This document shows, piece after piece, positions 29,401 to 37,632 of a stretch of 64,000 bases of DNA (position 1 is its first letter; every line of letters starts with the position of its first letter). A program made the translations under genes and the position numbers. The stretch covers positions 73,181 to 137,180 of the forward strand of contig JBPRGG010000087.1 of NCBI GenBank assembly GCA_051418075.1, given 5' to 3'. The DNA comes from JBPRGG01 sp051418075 (GTDB lineage Bacteria; Bacteroidota; Bacteroidia; Cytophagales; Cyclobacteriaceae). The notes beneath the pieces were generated by a model. That model worked only from the letters and a program-made list of their open reading frames with translations. It was not told where the DNA came from and searched no databases.

Positions 29401-29597
29401 ATACGGTAATTACCATTTACATCAGTCACAGTTCCCACTGAAGAATTTTGTACCAGTACGTTTACGCCTGGCAAGGCTTCATTTTCTTCCATGGCTGTAA
29501 CTTTCCCTGTAATGGTCCTTTGCCCATACACCTGTATGACACTTAGAAAAAACATGGCTATAAATAGCATGCCAATTTTAGGGTAGTTTTTCTCCAT
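26445..29597 (-). CDS. SusC/RagA-family TonB-dependent transporter
   Basis: A 1050-residue outer-membrane transporter. After the signal peptide (ending QVYGQ) come a carboxypeptidase-D-like regulatory domain (residues 27-110, GKVTAMEENEALPGVNVLVQ), a SEVVVVGYGTQ segment which is the SusC TonB-box region, a plug domain (ALQGRVAGVTVTQTGG, IRGIGS, PLYVIDGIP, LKDASAAAIYGSRASGG), and a 22-strand barrel ending in FIMGVQVGF with terminal Phe. It imports glycan fragments with its SusD partner. It has a recognisable promoter about 120 nt upstream; the regulator is not in the window. Confidence 0.96.
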   Translation of the reverse strand: MEKNYPKIGMLFIAMFFLSVIQVYGQRTITGKVTAMEENEALPGVNVLVQNSSVGTVTDVNGNYRIELPAGSNALVFSYVGYTTEEVEVGNRSVVDVQLVPDIEQLSEVVVVGYGTQERGVVTGAVSSVKMDEVRSIPISNVEQALQGRVAGVTVTQTGGGTPGGAMQVNIRGIGSINAETPLYVIDGIPVQSGGQNADGYSFLNSLNPNDIESIDILKDASAAAIYGSRASGGVVLITTKRGKQGPVRVNFDAYYGSQSQGNFYDVLDADGYVNYLNELHSQPDGDIPTGFANGGRPSTANTDWQDALFDPAPIQNYNLGVSGGNQNALFSLGLEYFNQDGTMVGTGFERYSLRANSDFKIGKSIKLGQTLLLSRTDKDVFTGSGGREPQEHAIKQAPTVSVYDDSFLGGFGFPDTDEGQDAQNPVAIAMLNNNQQTRYRTWASLFGEWEIIKGLTYKLQLGLDFNYQDNFNYSPRYEQVRRLPSASSINVGRSQFFSPLVEQFLTYNNNFGKHNLSAMVGWSAQSFEFTNRGASGSQLPDGVINLVAATANINVSYDKNESALRSLFGRITYGFDDKYLLTANIRRDESSKLFRGNNPTGIFPSISAGWRISEEPFMQNVAFISDMKFRAGYGLLGNQTPLGNYPIDALLNPNYFYIFGNSIAQGITQVDLANADITWETTRQIDIGLDVGLFDNTLELNLDYYKRNTEDLIWRQQVAPSVGLGPPFVNAGEVQNTGIEAALTYRKVSGDFTFDISGNLTTINNEVVSLNQPDLIIRNGNPTDDLNNVSWTQAGQPIGTFYGYVSDGIFTDWDDVYNWAYINQAITDETNANGVPVFDADKRDAETAVNRTAPGDVRWVDVDGNGIINNDDQVPLGNPIPEMTLGLTFSGRYKGFDLQLFIQGAYGHELYNSAKRWLSDFRQNFNNGVAANSATAYRPNYTGSEPRLVRADPNRNILRSSDRYVFDGSYTRIKNLTIGYSFNQGVLDAINATKLRIYATSQNLATFTDYFGLEPDVGSLSTGTARDAGIDRLTYPQPTTFIMGVQVGF

Positions 29598-29714
29598 AAT
29601 AAAATTTAATTAATTAAGACAAAATAAAATTAAACAGTGTACCATTAGATAATTTTCTTGTACTTTTTGTTTCGATTTTTGTTTTTAAAATATTGAAATT
29701 TTTATTGCTATCTA

Positions 29715-29745
29715 CAAATATAAAATAATAAATTCGAATTTTCAA
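29715..29745 (-). promoter_or_regulatory. susC promoter
   Basis: On the reverse strand, TTG (complement of 29743-29745), a 20-nt spacer, then TATATTTG (complement of 29715-29722), an exact -7 box. It implies a 5' leader of about 110 nt, long enough for post-transcriptional control. Confidence 0.6.
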
Positions 29746-29992
29746 GGACCTAATATTTTAATTTTTCCTGTATATGTGCTAAAACGTTTTCGGAATATGG
29801 TAATTTTACAGGAGAAAATTTTTGTTTTGAACTTCCTTTATATTCATTTTCATCTATTACTACTTTACATTTTTACGATTCAAAAATACGAGGATTTCAA
29901 TTAACGGGTAAGGTATTTGCAAATAATATAAATATTTGTTTGTGCTATTGCATTGCCAATAATTTTATAGAGAATTCTGGCTAAGTCAACAG

Positions 29993-30023
29993 TTTGTATT
30001 CTGGCTATAAAAACCTATTTTAG
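29993..30023 (+). promoter_or_regulatory. promoter of the DUF4038-type gene
   Basis: TTTG at 29993-29996, a 19-nt spacer, then TATTTTAG at 30016-30023 (one mismatch from TAnnTTTG), 34 nt before the ATG. Confidence 0.55.
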
Positions 30024-30057
30024 TTCCGGAAAAAAATATGCCTAACTATTAAACATC

Positions 30058-31731
30058 ATGAGATCCACACATCTTTTCAAAAACCTGTTAATGGTCATTC
30101 TATTAATAATATTCATTTCATGCCAATCCAATCCTGATGTAAAAAAGGTGCCTCAATGGCAGGAAACTGAATTGGTTTTATCTTCTGCGATGAATTATCC
30201 CAATGCCTATACAGATGTGGGATTGGAGGCAGTTTTTACCAATCAGGTGGGAAAACAAATCATTCGACCCGCCTTCTGGGATGGAGATAATACCTGGAAA
30301 ATCCGGTTTACCTCACCAGATGACTCCTCTACCTGGAGCTGGGTTACTACCTGTTCCAACCCAAAGGATAAGGATTTACATCAGCAGCATGGAATAATCA
30401 AAGCAGTACCTAATAATTCTGACAATATATTTCAAAGGCATGGTCTTTTAAAAATGTCTCCCGGAAAAAGAAACGTAATTCATACAGATGGTACTCCTTT
30501 TATATTAGTGGGCGATACCCCCTGGGCTTTACCCTGGCGAGCCACCCTGGAAGATGTCCAAATTTACGCCCGGGATCGGCAGCAGAAAGGTTTTAATGCA
30601 GCTCTGCTCATGACAATTCAACCGGATCGTGATGCTGAAGGTCCGGAAGCCAGAAATACGGAACAGGGTTTTGCCAGGGCTTTTACTGATATTAAAGCGG
30701 GTCATATCAACCAGATCAATATTCCCTATTTTCAATACCTGGATAGCATTATCAATATATTATTAGCCCATCAGATCGTACCAGTTTATCAGCCGGTATT
30801 TCATGGGTACGGCTGGAAAGGCCAGAATGTATTAGGCTGGGATATGGACGCGAATGAATATTCCCGGTTTACCCAATACCTGGTAGCCCGCTATGGTGCC
30901 CGTGCAGCTATGTGGCTGGTATCGGGAGATAGTGACGGTAAAAATACGGGAGTATTGGAAGCGGGCGAAACGGTGGAAAAATGGGATGCTTATCAACAAC
31001 CTACCGGAATCCACTATAACCCCTATGATGAAGCTCACCCTGACTGGGGTAATGGCAGTAAAGGAGCACATTATAACAAGGTGCATCAGGAAAAGGAATG
31101 GCTGGATTTCCAATGGTGTCAGACCGGCCACGGAGGAGAACACCTATATCATAAAGTAGAAAAAATGTATCATAATATGCCGGTAAAAGCGGTAGCTAAT
31201 GGGGAGCCCACCTATGAAGGTATCCGTGAGCCTGGCAATGGATCAGGCTGGTGGCAGGGAGAGGAAGCCTGGATGCAACTGGTCTCCGGTGGCACTATGG
31301 GAGTGGTCTATGGGGCCGGGGGTTTATGGAACTGGAAAATTACCGCTTCAGAACCGGGTTGGCCGGAATGGGCTAACTCAATGGTATCCTGGAAGGAAGC
31401 TCTGGAGCTGGAAGGCAGTACTTATGTGGGTCACCTGGCCAAAGCTTTGAATGGGTTTGATGTTACTGATATGGAGAAACGTCCGGAACTTATAGAAGGA
31501 TCAGATTACTTATTGGCCAAACCAGGGCATTTTTACCTGACTTATCTGCCTGATGGAGGCTCTGTACGGCTGAAGGAACTGCCCCAACATTTGAAATATT
31601 ACTGGTTTAATCCTGTAGATGGTAAATTCCTGAACCAGGGAGTGTCTACAGGCCAAAAAGTAGAATTCACTTCTCCGAACCAGGATCCATGGGTTCTGAT
31701 CATAGGAACAGGAAATAATTTGGCAATATAA
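30058..31731 (+). CDS. DUF5060/DUF4038 glycosidase-like lipoprotein
   Basis: A 557-residue lipoprotein (FISCQSN, Cys about 22). An N-terminal DUF5060-like beta domain (residues 35-125) has the AVFTNQVGKQIIRPAFWDG pattern, then comes a (beta/alpha)8 barrel of DUF4038 type: GTPFILVGDTPWAL, QIYARDRQQKGFNAALL, VPVYQPVFHG, RYGARAAMWLVSGD, and GEPTYEGIR with a candidate catalytic Glu near 380. A C-terminal beta domain follows. Family knowledge: related barrels include apiosidases of the pectin side-chain system, so a plant cell-wall glycan is plausible, but the substrate is inferred. The gene is divergent from susC and is the only hydrolase of this small polysaccharide-utilisation locus. Confidence 0.85.
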   Translation: MRSTHLFKNLLMVILLIIFISCQSNPDVKKVPQWQETELVLSSAMNYPNAYTDVGLEAVFTNQVGKQIIRPAFWDGDNTWKIRFTSPDDSSTWSWVTTCSNPKDKDLHQQHGIIKAVPNNSDNIFQRHGLLKMSPGKRNVIHTDGTPFILVGDTPWALPWRATLEDVQIYARDRQQKGFNAALLMTIQPDRDAEGPEARNTEQGFARAFTDIKAGHINQINIPYFQYLDSIINILLAHQIVPVYQPVFHGYGWKGQNVLGWDMDANEYSRFTQYLVARYGARAAMWLVSGDSDGKNTGVLEAGETVEKWDAYQQPTGIHYNPYDEAHPDWGNGSKGAHYNKVHQEKEWLDFQWCQTGHGGEHLYHKVEKMYHNMPVKAVANGEPTYEGIREPGNGSGWWQGEEAWMQLVSGGTMGVVYGAGGLWNWKITASEPGWPEWANSMVSWKEALELEGSTYVGHLAKALNGFDVTDMEKRPELIEGSDYLLAKPGHFYLTYLPDGGSVRLKELPQHLKYYWFNPVDGKFLNQGVSTGQKVEFTSPNQDPWVLIIGTGNNLAI

Positions 31732-31920
31732 ATATCCAGACTTTAAACATTTGGAATTCTTTTATTAACTTTAACCGGATATTAGAAAGTGTGATGCTAT
31801 TGAATTGTCGGCTAACTTTTTAAAATTTACTTTTTTTAACTGAAAGTTGACAAATATCATCTTTTTATAATAGTAATGCTTCTATATTCGCATCTGAAAA
31901 CTATCAAAAAATTATTTTTT

Positions 31921-33762
31921 ATGAAAAATTACTCATCTGAAATCAAACACAAAGAATTGCTTCAATGGGTGGAGCAGCTAGCAGCACATTGTACTCCCGA
32001 CCAGGTTTACTGGTGTGACGGATCCAAGGAGGAATACGATGAAATGACCGGCAAATTAGTAGAAAAAGGATTGTTTAAAAAATTAGATCCTGAAAAATGG
32101 CCCAATTCATTTGCCTGTAACTCCGACCCCAGTGATGTTGCCCGTGTAGAAGACAGAACTTACATTTGTAGCCGCAGGAAAGAAGATGCAGGACCTACCA
32201 ACAACTGGATGGATCCCAAGGAAATGAAAGGTATCCTGGATGGCTTGTTTAAAGGCTGTATGAAAGGACGAACCATGTACGTAATTCCATTTAGTATGGG
32301 CCCCATCGGTTCTGATATTGCCCACATCGGCATGGAAGTGACTGACTCGGAATATGTAGTGGCCAATATGCACATTATGACCAGAGTTGGTAAAGAAATT
32401 TTTGATGTATTGGGCGAAAAAGGCGAATATATTAAATGTTTACATTCTGTGGGTGCTCCTTTAGAGCCGGGACAGGAAGATGCATTGTGGCCATGTAACC
32501 CTGACACCAAATACATTGTTCATTATCCGGAAGAAAGATCAATTGCTTCTTATGGATCAGGTTACGGTGGAAACGCCCTGTTAGGTAAAAAATGTTTTGC
32601 CTTGCGTATTGCTTCTGTAATGGCTAAAGAAGAAGGTTGGCTGGCTGAGCACATGCTGATCTTAGGTGTGGAAGATCCACAAGGAGAAAAAACTTATGTA
32701 GCAGCTGCATTCCCCAGTGCCTGTGGTAAAACTAACTTTGCCATGCTGATTCCTCCCAAAGAAATGGAAGGCTGGAAAGTAACCACCATTGGTGATGATA
32801 TCGCCTGGATCAAACCAGGACCGGGTGGAAAATTATACGCTATCAATCCTGAATACGGCTATTTTGGTGTGGCACCGGGTACCAATGATAAAACTAACCC
32901 CAATGCCATGATCGCATTAGCAAAAAATTCGATCTTTACCAACGTAGGTACTACTCCTGACGGTGACATCTGGTGGGAAGGTATGGGTAAAGATGCCCCG
33001 GCTAACCTGATTGACTGGAGAGGACAGAAATGGGATCCAAGCAGTGATAATACAGCAGCTCACCCCAATGCCCGTTTTACAGCTCCTGCTTATCAAACTC
33101 CAAGTATCGATCCTAATTGGGAAGATCCTGCCGGTGTACCTATCAGTGCCTTCATTTTTGGTGGACGAAGAAGTACTACAGTACCTTTGGTTTATCAGGC
33201 AGTTAACTGGAATTTCGGAGTTTATCTGGCTTCTACCATGGGTTCAGAGAAAACTGCTGCTGCTTTTGGCGACATCGGAAAAGTAAGAAGGGACCCATTC
33301 GCTATGCTTCCATTCTGCGGATATCACATGGGTGAATATTTCAACCATTGGTTGCAATTTGGTAGAAACCTGCCTAATCCTCCCCGAATTTTCGGTGTAA
33401 ACTGGTTCCGTAAAGATGAAGACGGCAACTTTGCCTGGCCTGGATTTGGTGATAACATGAGGGTATTACAGTGGATTGTAGACCGTGTAAAAGGTAGAGC
33501 CTTTGCTAAAGAAAGTCCAATCGGCTGGATGCCCGAATATGATGCCATCGACTGGAGAGGTCTGGATTTCAGCCGGGAAGATTTTGAAAAATTAATGGAA
33601 GTGGATCGTGAAGCCTGGAAACAGGAAGTATTGACTCACGAAGAGTTATTCGAGAGAATGTATGATAAACTTCCCAAAGAATTTACTTTCATGAGAGAAT
33701 TGCTGCTTTCCAGTTTGTGGAGATCTCCGGAACACTGGGGATTAGCTGCGGAAAGGGCTTAA
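31921..33762 (+). CDS. pckG: phosphoenolpyruvate carboxykinase (GTP)
   Basis: A 613-residue cytoplasmic enzyme converting oxaloacetate and GTP to PEP, GDP and CO2. The hallmark P-loop FPSACGKTN is present, with the conserved GTIGDDIAWIK-like segment (TTIGDDIAWI), YVIPFSMGPIGS, the substrate-side YGSGYGGNALLGKK, and the FIFGGRRS guanine-side region. Length and motifs fit the GTP type rather than the ATP type. I start at ATG 31921 (MKNYSSEIKHKE) because the 15 extra residues from the ATG at 31876 are not family-like. A strong terminator follows at 33788-33822. Confidence 0.96.
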   Translation: MKNYSSEIKHKELLQWVEQLAAHCTPDQVYWCDGSKEEYDEMTGKLVEKGLFKKLDPEKWPNSFACNSDPSDVARVEDRTYICSRRKEDAGPTNNWMDPKEMKGILDGLFKGCMKGRTMYVIPFSMGPIGSDIAHIGMEVTDSEYVVANMHIMTRVGKEIFDVLGEKGEYIKCLHSVGAPLEPGQEDALWPCNPDTKYIVHYPEERSIASYGSGYGGNALLGKKCFALRIASVMAKEEGWLAEHMLILGVEDPQGEKTYVAAAFPSACGKTNFAMLIPPKEMEGWKVTTIGDDIAWIKPGPGGKLYAINPEYGYFGVAPGTNDKTNPNAMIALAKNSIFTNVGTTPDGDIWWEGMGKDAPANLIDWRGQKWDPSSDNTAAHPNARFTAPAYQTPSIDPNWEDPAGVPISAFIFGGRRSTTVPLVYQAVNWNFGVYLASTMGSEKTAAAFGDIGKVRRDPFAMLPFCGYHMGEYFNHWLQFGRNLPNPPRIFGVNWFRKDEDGNFAWPGFGDNMRVLQWIVDRVKGRAFAKESPIGWMPEYDAIDWRGLDFSREDFEKLMEVDREAWKQEVLTHEELFERMYDKLPKEFTFMRELLLSSLWRSPEHWGLAAERA

Positions 33763-33787
33763 TTGTCATAACACACGTATATTATAT

Positions 33788-33822
33788 AAAGCGTTTCCAT
33801 ACCTGTGGAAACGCTTTTTTTT
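33788..33822 (+). terminator. pckG terminator ending at the next start codon
   Basis: AAAGCGTTTCC (33788-33798) and GGAAACGCTTT (33807-33817) form a perfect 11-bp stem, followed by a T-tract to 33822. The next gene's ATG is at 33823, immediately after the tract. Confidence 0.92.
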
Positions 33823-34338
33823 ATGAAAAAATTTTTGATATTGATTTTATTGGCCTTTAGCAGCCAATGTCTTGCCCAAAGCCCCTTTCAGCAATTATAT
33901 GCGGGGGCTTATTTTACCGGTGATGCAGAAATGTACTACCTGGGACCATCTTTCCTGGTAGGGGCTGATATTTTATTGATGGCTCCCGGTCTGATACTTT
34001 CTCCCTATGGTCAGTATTTTTCGGTGAATTACACCAATGAATCTTATGATGCTGCCGTATTGGCTGTACTACTTCAATTTGATTTTAATCCCAAAAAGTC
34101 AAATGCATTGTTTATGGGCTTTGGTCCTTCATTTTCTTTCAGAAGGGAAATTTACCATAATATTGAGGAAAGCAACAGGTTTTTAATTCCTGCAATCAGG
34201 GTGGGTTATCGTTTTTTGTTTAAAAACCTAAATGTTAACGCTGAAATTACAACACCTGCTTTCTACAGACAAAATCTTTCCTTTGAGCTTTTCACATTAC
34301 CTTCTGTCGGCATAAGAATAGGTGGATTTTCCAGATGA
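33823..34338 (+). CDS. predicted outer-membrane beta-barrel protein
   Basis: A 171-residue protein with a clear signal peptide (FLILILLAFSSQCLAQ). The mature part is built of alternating amphipathic strands (YAGAYFTGDAEMYYLGPSF, GLILSPYGQYFSVNY, FGPSFSFRREI) and ends in IGGFSR, like small eight-stranded Bacteroidota barrels. No function is recognised. I start at ATG 33823; the in-frame GTG at 33805 lies in the terminator loop of pckG. The start sits right behind the terminator T-tract, so expression may depend on read-through from pckG. Confidence 0.7.
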   Translation: MKKFLILILLAFSSQCLAQSPFQQLYAGAYFTGDAEMYYLGPSFLVGADILLMAPGLILSPYGQYFSVNYTNESYDAAVLAVLLQFDFNPKKSNALFMGFGPSFSFRREIYHNIEESNRFLIPAIRVGYRFLFKNLNVNAEITTPAFYRQNLSFELFTLPSVGIRIGGFSR

Positions 34339-34441
34339 GTTATATAGAGGTACAATTTTTGCTCAGTAATTTTAGTAAATGATCTATTCTTTTAAAACAA
34401 TTTTCAGGAAATATCTGAACTATTATTATTAAATTTAACAT

Positions 34442-35776
34442 ATGAAAAGCCTCTATTTGATAACTCTATTTTTGATTTTTCTACTTGCTTGTGAGAAGCA
34501 GGAGGAGATAGTCCCGGTTGAAGAAATTAAAGACCCGGTGTATGAAATGCTTTCCGAGATAAAATTTAAACTGATCCCACTATCCGACCATGAATTACAG
34601 ATCAATTGGATTTATCCCGATACCCTGTCCTTTCAATCTGTCTGGCTTTTTCAGGAAGAAGACACTATCGGCAAATTCAATCTGACTGAATCCAATATAG
34701 GGTCAATTGACCAGGCAAACATTTCTTACCAGTTTAAACCTGGACAAACCTATCATTTTCATTTGCAAGCTCCGGCATCTGATAGCTTGATCTACTATTA
34801 TCAGATTAATAACTATCAGCATATTTTTAAAAATGATTTTTTTTCGGTGGAAAAAATCATGGAATTTGACCATGCCCTGGAAATCGATATTTCACCTTCG
34901 AGGAACTTTATGTTTGTCTATGACTATATCAATAATGATTTTTTTCTAAAAAAATATGATCTGAACCTGGATCAAATGACCGTTTATCCCGGAGATAGTA
35001 TTCCGGGACAATTTTTCCGGGCTATCTCAGATCAGGAGATCCTGATACAGTCTCATGAATTCCAGGGAAGATATCCTACTAAAGATTCCATTGCTATTCA
35101 ACGTTATCACCTGGATCAGGATACTGCCCGTTTTTTAGCCTGGGGTTCTGATGGATATGGGCGTTATTCCCGGGTAGTGGACCACCAGATCCTGATCACC
35201 AATCCTGTTTTTTCCAGCAGAACCAGTTCTGTGATCGATCTTGAATATGATACTATCGTTAGATCCTATTTAAATACCACCATTGATTTTCGATATATAA
35301 GAGAATATAATTATGATCATATATATTACAAAAACTTCATCATAGATGTACCAACAGGTAAATTTTTGACACCATTAAATTTACCCTCTACTGCTTATGT
35401 TTCGCTGATGGACCCCAATCAATATGGAATAGTGGTTAATAGTAAAAACCATGAAAACCAACCTTATCAAAACAAGTTTCTGGTGTATCAAAATAAATCA
35501 ATACTATTTGAAAGTGAGTTTGACCAGGATCGTAGCTTCCTGTTTGGATCTTTGAGCCAGGTGAGGAACAACCAGTACCTGTTTTATCAAAGCTTTGATT
35601 ATAGTGAAGAGATCAACCTGGATGGATTTTATCTGCTAGACCTGGAACAGCAAGAGGTTCAGTTGATTCAGACCACAGCTTTAGATTTTTATGATTACTT
35701 CGAAATTGATCAAAATCAGTTGATTGCCTTTAGCCACAGGGATGGCATGTACCGGTTAAATAAAATACAGAATTGA
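34442..35776 (+). CDS. lipoprotein of unknown function, beta-propeller-like
   Basis: A 444-residue lipoprotein (FLLACEKQ, Cys about 17). The N-terminal part (residues 30-130) looks like one fibronectin-type/Ig domain with ELQINWIYPDTLSFQSVWLF. The rest consists of regularly spaced short beta strands with aromatic and Asp residues (NFMFVYDYINNDFFLKKYDL, QYLFYQSFDYSEE, GFYLLDLEQQEVQLI), as in WD-like propellers. I recognise no family. It has its own 103-nt upstream gap and no partner. Confidence 0.7.
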   Translation: MKSLYLITLFLIFLLACEKQEEIVPVEEIKDPVYEMLSEIKFKLIPLSDHELQINWIYPDTLSFQSVWLFQEEDTIGKFNLTESNIGSIDQANISYQFKPGQTYHFHLQAPASDSLIYYYQINNYQHIFKNDFFSVEKIMEFDHALEIDISPSRNFMFVYDYINNDFFLKKYDLNLDQMTVYPGDSIPGQFFRAISDQEILIQSHEFQGRYPTKDSIAIQRYHLDQDTARFLAWGSDGYGRYSRVVDHQILITNPVFSSRTSSVIDLEYDTIVRSYLNTTIDFRYIREYNYDHIYYKNFIIDVPTGKFLTPLNLPSTAYVSLMDPNQYGIVVNSKNHENQPYQNKFLVYQNKSILFESEFDQDRSFLFGSLSQVRNNQYLFYQSFDYSEEINLDGFYLLDLEQQEVQLIQTTALDFYDYFEIDQNQLIAFSHRDGMYRLNKIQN

Positions 35777-35970
35777 TAATATAATTCAGTATTTGATATC
35801 CTATTATCACTCTGTATGGAATACTTCAACGAATGCTGAAAATTACTGATGGGATGATATCAGACCTTGGCCTGGTTGATGTGTATATTTGTTTTTAAAG
35901 CAAACATGCTGGTTCTACTATAAGGATTACCACAGTATTCCCCTCTCAGTTCTTTCAAAACCTTTCTGCC

Positions 35971-36009
35971 AAAAGTCGGTCAGGACCTATAGCCAAGTCC
36001 TGGACTTTT
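35971..36009. terminator. bidirectional terminator hairpin
   Basis: AAAAGTC then CAGGAC (35971-35986) pairs with GTCCTG then GACTTTT (35997-36009), with a 3-nt bulge. It lies 38 nt beyond the stop of the reverse DUF4199 gene and also downstream of the forward lipoprotein gene. The rest of the 271-nt gap 35777-36047 holds nothing recognisable. Confidence 0.68.
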
Positions 36010-36047
36010 CTGCGGCTTAATTGCTTCTTTATGTGAAAATTTCAGAC

Positions 36048-36497
36048 CTAATATTCCTGAGAGCTGCTTAGCTTAAACCGGGAGATCTTGTGCCATTGCA
36101 TCACTGCATAAGAGAACAGAAAAGCAGAAACAGTGCCTTCAATAAATATTTGAATTCCCACCAGGTAAGGATTCATGTAGCTGCCCAGCAGATCATTATT
36201 TTTGATGTCAATCATAAATCCAGGATCCAATACAGTGACATATAAAAACGAAAATATGGCAAAAGTCAATGAGGCAATAAAACCCACTGCCAACCCTGCA
36301 CCCAATCCTTTAAAATAATTGAATTCCCGGCTTTTCTTCCAGTTTCTCACAGCCAGTCCTATCCCTCCCAGCATAATAAATGCATTTAAATACCTTAATT
36401 CCAGGATATGGATCAAACCAAACATTTTCATAGCAAAAAAGTAAACAATTAATCCCGCTGCGGTAATCAGGCCCCATTTTATGTTCAATGATCTCAT
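36048..36497 (-). CDS. DUF4199 family membrane protein
   Basis: A 149-residue protein with four transmembrane helices and the DUF4199 pattern: KWGLITAAGLIVYF at the start, LGGIGLAVRNWKKSREFNYFKGLGAGLAVGFIASL in the middle, and a periplasmic loop before the last helix (FIEGTVSAFLFSYAVMQW). The family is common in Bacteroidota and has no known function. It is monocistronic, with a terminator hairpin downstream. Confidence 0.85.
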   Translation of the reverse strand: MRSLNIKWGLITAAGLIVYFFAMKMFGLIHILELRYLNAFIMLGGIGLAVRNWKKSREFNYFKGLGAGLAVGFIASLTFAIFSFLYVTVLDPGFMIDIKNNDLLGSYMNPYLVGIQIFIEGTVSAFLFSYAVMQWHKISRFKLSSSQEY

Positions 36498-36683
36498 GAG
36501 AAAAAATTTTAGTTATACAATAAAACACTGGGTTAAAACTTTGTGAAGTCGAATTGTTCACCACTACCCCATTCAAAGACTGGGGTGGATAAGATCATTT
36601 TACCTGATATAATTTCCGCATATTTGTTTTTCCCTGTATATTTAACTTACATTTTTTTCATTAAAAACGTCATTTTTTGCTAT

Positions 36684-37181
36684 ATGTATAAAAGAATTGT
36701 TGAAAGCTTTTTCCCAAATCCGGTAAAATATCCTACCTACTTCATCCTGGTGGTGGGCATCTTTGTGATTTTTACCAGCTATGCCATCGGACTGGGCATT
36801 GTAGCTGTGTGTTTAGCCATCATCACTGCCAATGAAGGTATAATGATTGACTTTGAAAAGGGTCGCTTTAAAAGCTACTGGAGTGTAATGTTGATCAGGG
36901 TTGGAAAATGGGAACCAATACCGAAATTTGGTCGTCTTTTGCTGGTGCCGGAGTTAACTCAATTTACCGGCACTTCGTTTTCCCTAAGAACTACGGAATA
37001 TACCAAAAAAGAAACAGGCGTTAGGTTGTATTATCTCCATAGTAACGATTACATTCTGGCATCTAAAGGAAAAATAGAAAAAACCAGGAAAGATGCCGAA
37101 TTCCTGGCCCAAAAGCTGAAGCTGAAACTGGAAGATTATTCGGCGGTAAAAATCTCACCTGAGTCAGAAAAAAAAAGTTAG
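36684..37181 (+). CDS. small membrane protein of unknown function
   Basis: A 165-residue protein. I start it at ATG 36684 (MYKRIVESFFPNPVKY); an upstream in-frame GTG at 36543 would add 47 residues without family character and run into the neighbouring promoter. Two closely spaced hydrophobic helices (FILVVGIFVIFTSYAIGLG and GIVAVCLAIIT, residues about 17-50) are followed by a cytoplasmic beta-rich part (EGIMIDFEKGRFKSYWSVML) and a basic helical tail. No family is recognised. Its stop codon lies in the stem of the terminator used by the converging rhodanese operon. Confidence 0.65.
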   Translation: MYKRIVESFFPNPVKYPTYFILVVGIFVIFTSYAIGLGIVAVCLAIITANEGIMIDFEKGRFKSYWSVMLIRVGKWEPIPKFGRLLLVPELTQFTGTSFSLRTTEYTKKETGVRLYYLHSNDYILASKGKIEKTRKDAEFLAQKLKLKLEDYSAVKISPESEKKS

Positions 37182-37209
37182 TAATTGCCCCTTAAGGCTA
37201 TTACTAACT
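37169..37209 (-). terminator. terminator of the rhodanese operon
   Basis: AGTTAGTAAT (37176-37185) and ATTACTAACT (37200-37209) form a perfect 10-bp stem; on the reverse strand a T-run follows (A-run 37169-37176). It overlaps the end of the forward gene and its TAG stop. Confidence 0.8.
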
Positions 37210-37238
37210 CTGACTAGGCTAAATGCAATGTCTGTACT

Positions 37239-37592
37239 TTACCGGCTGAGTTCGCCGCTCCAGCCCATCATACCTCCGGCCAGATTGTGCAGCTTGGTGA
37301 AACCCATTTTAGACATTTCACGGCAGGCAGCAGCGCTACGGTTGCCACTGCGGCAATATACATAATAATTTTTATCCTTATCCAGCTGAGCAATTTTATC
37401 AGCAAATGCCGGAGACATGATATCAATATGTAAGGACCCGGGAATATGTCCCATTCGATGCTCATCGGTGGTCCTGACATCGATCAGTTTGTAAGAGTTT
37501 TTAGGCTCCGACTTCAGCTTTTCTTCCAGCTGATTACAATAAATGGTTTCAAAAGACTTAGTTGATGTGAAAAGATTACCAAATACACTCAT
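37239..37592 (-). CDS. single-domain rhodanese
   Basis: A 117-residue sulfurtransferase without signal peptide. The active-site loop is C80-RSGNRS (YVYCRSGNRSAAA), complete for a persulfide-carrying rhodanese, and the domain starts with LIDVRTTDEHRMGHIPGSLHI. It is the last gene of a three-gene operon, 40 nt after the metallo-beta-lactamase/rhodanese fusion, and probably passes sulfane sulfur to or from that enzyme. Confidence 0.92.
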   Translation of the reverse strand: MSVFGNLFTSTKSFETIYCNQLEEKLKSEPKNSYKLIDVRTTDEHRMGHIPGSLHIDIMSPAFADKIAQLDKDKNYYVYCRSGNRSAAACREMSKMGFTKLHNLAGGMMGWSGELSR

Positions 37593-37632
37593 TTTATTAT
37601 TCTTTTAAGATTTTAAAAATTCATTAATTAGA

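Larger units (their letters stand above)
29598..30057. other. divergent regulatory region of the SusCD locus
   Basis: 460 nt of very AT-rich sequence between susC and the divergent DUF4038-type gene. It contains no credible ORF. One promoter for each direction is recognisable (29715-29745 reverse, 29993-30023 forward). About 250 nt between them hold no motif I can name and are likely regulator sites. Confidence 0.5.

Noticed and set aside
31735..31786. Inverted repeat AATATCC...GGATATT after the DUF4038-type gene
   Set aside because: Only 7 bp with a loop of about 40 nt and no T-tract; too weak to call a terminator.
36543..36683. N-terminal extension of the small membrane protein from GTG 36543
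   Set aside because: The additional 47 residues are not consistent with a signal or domain and overlap the neighbouring gene's promoter.
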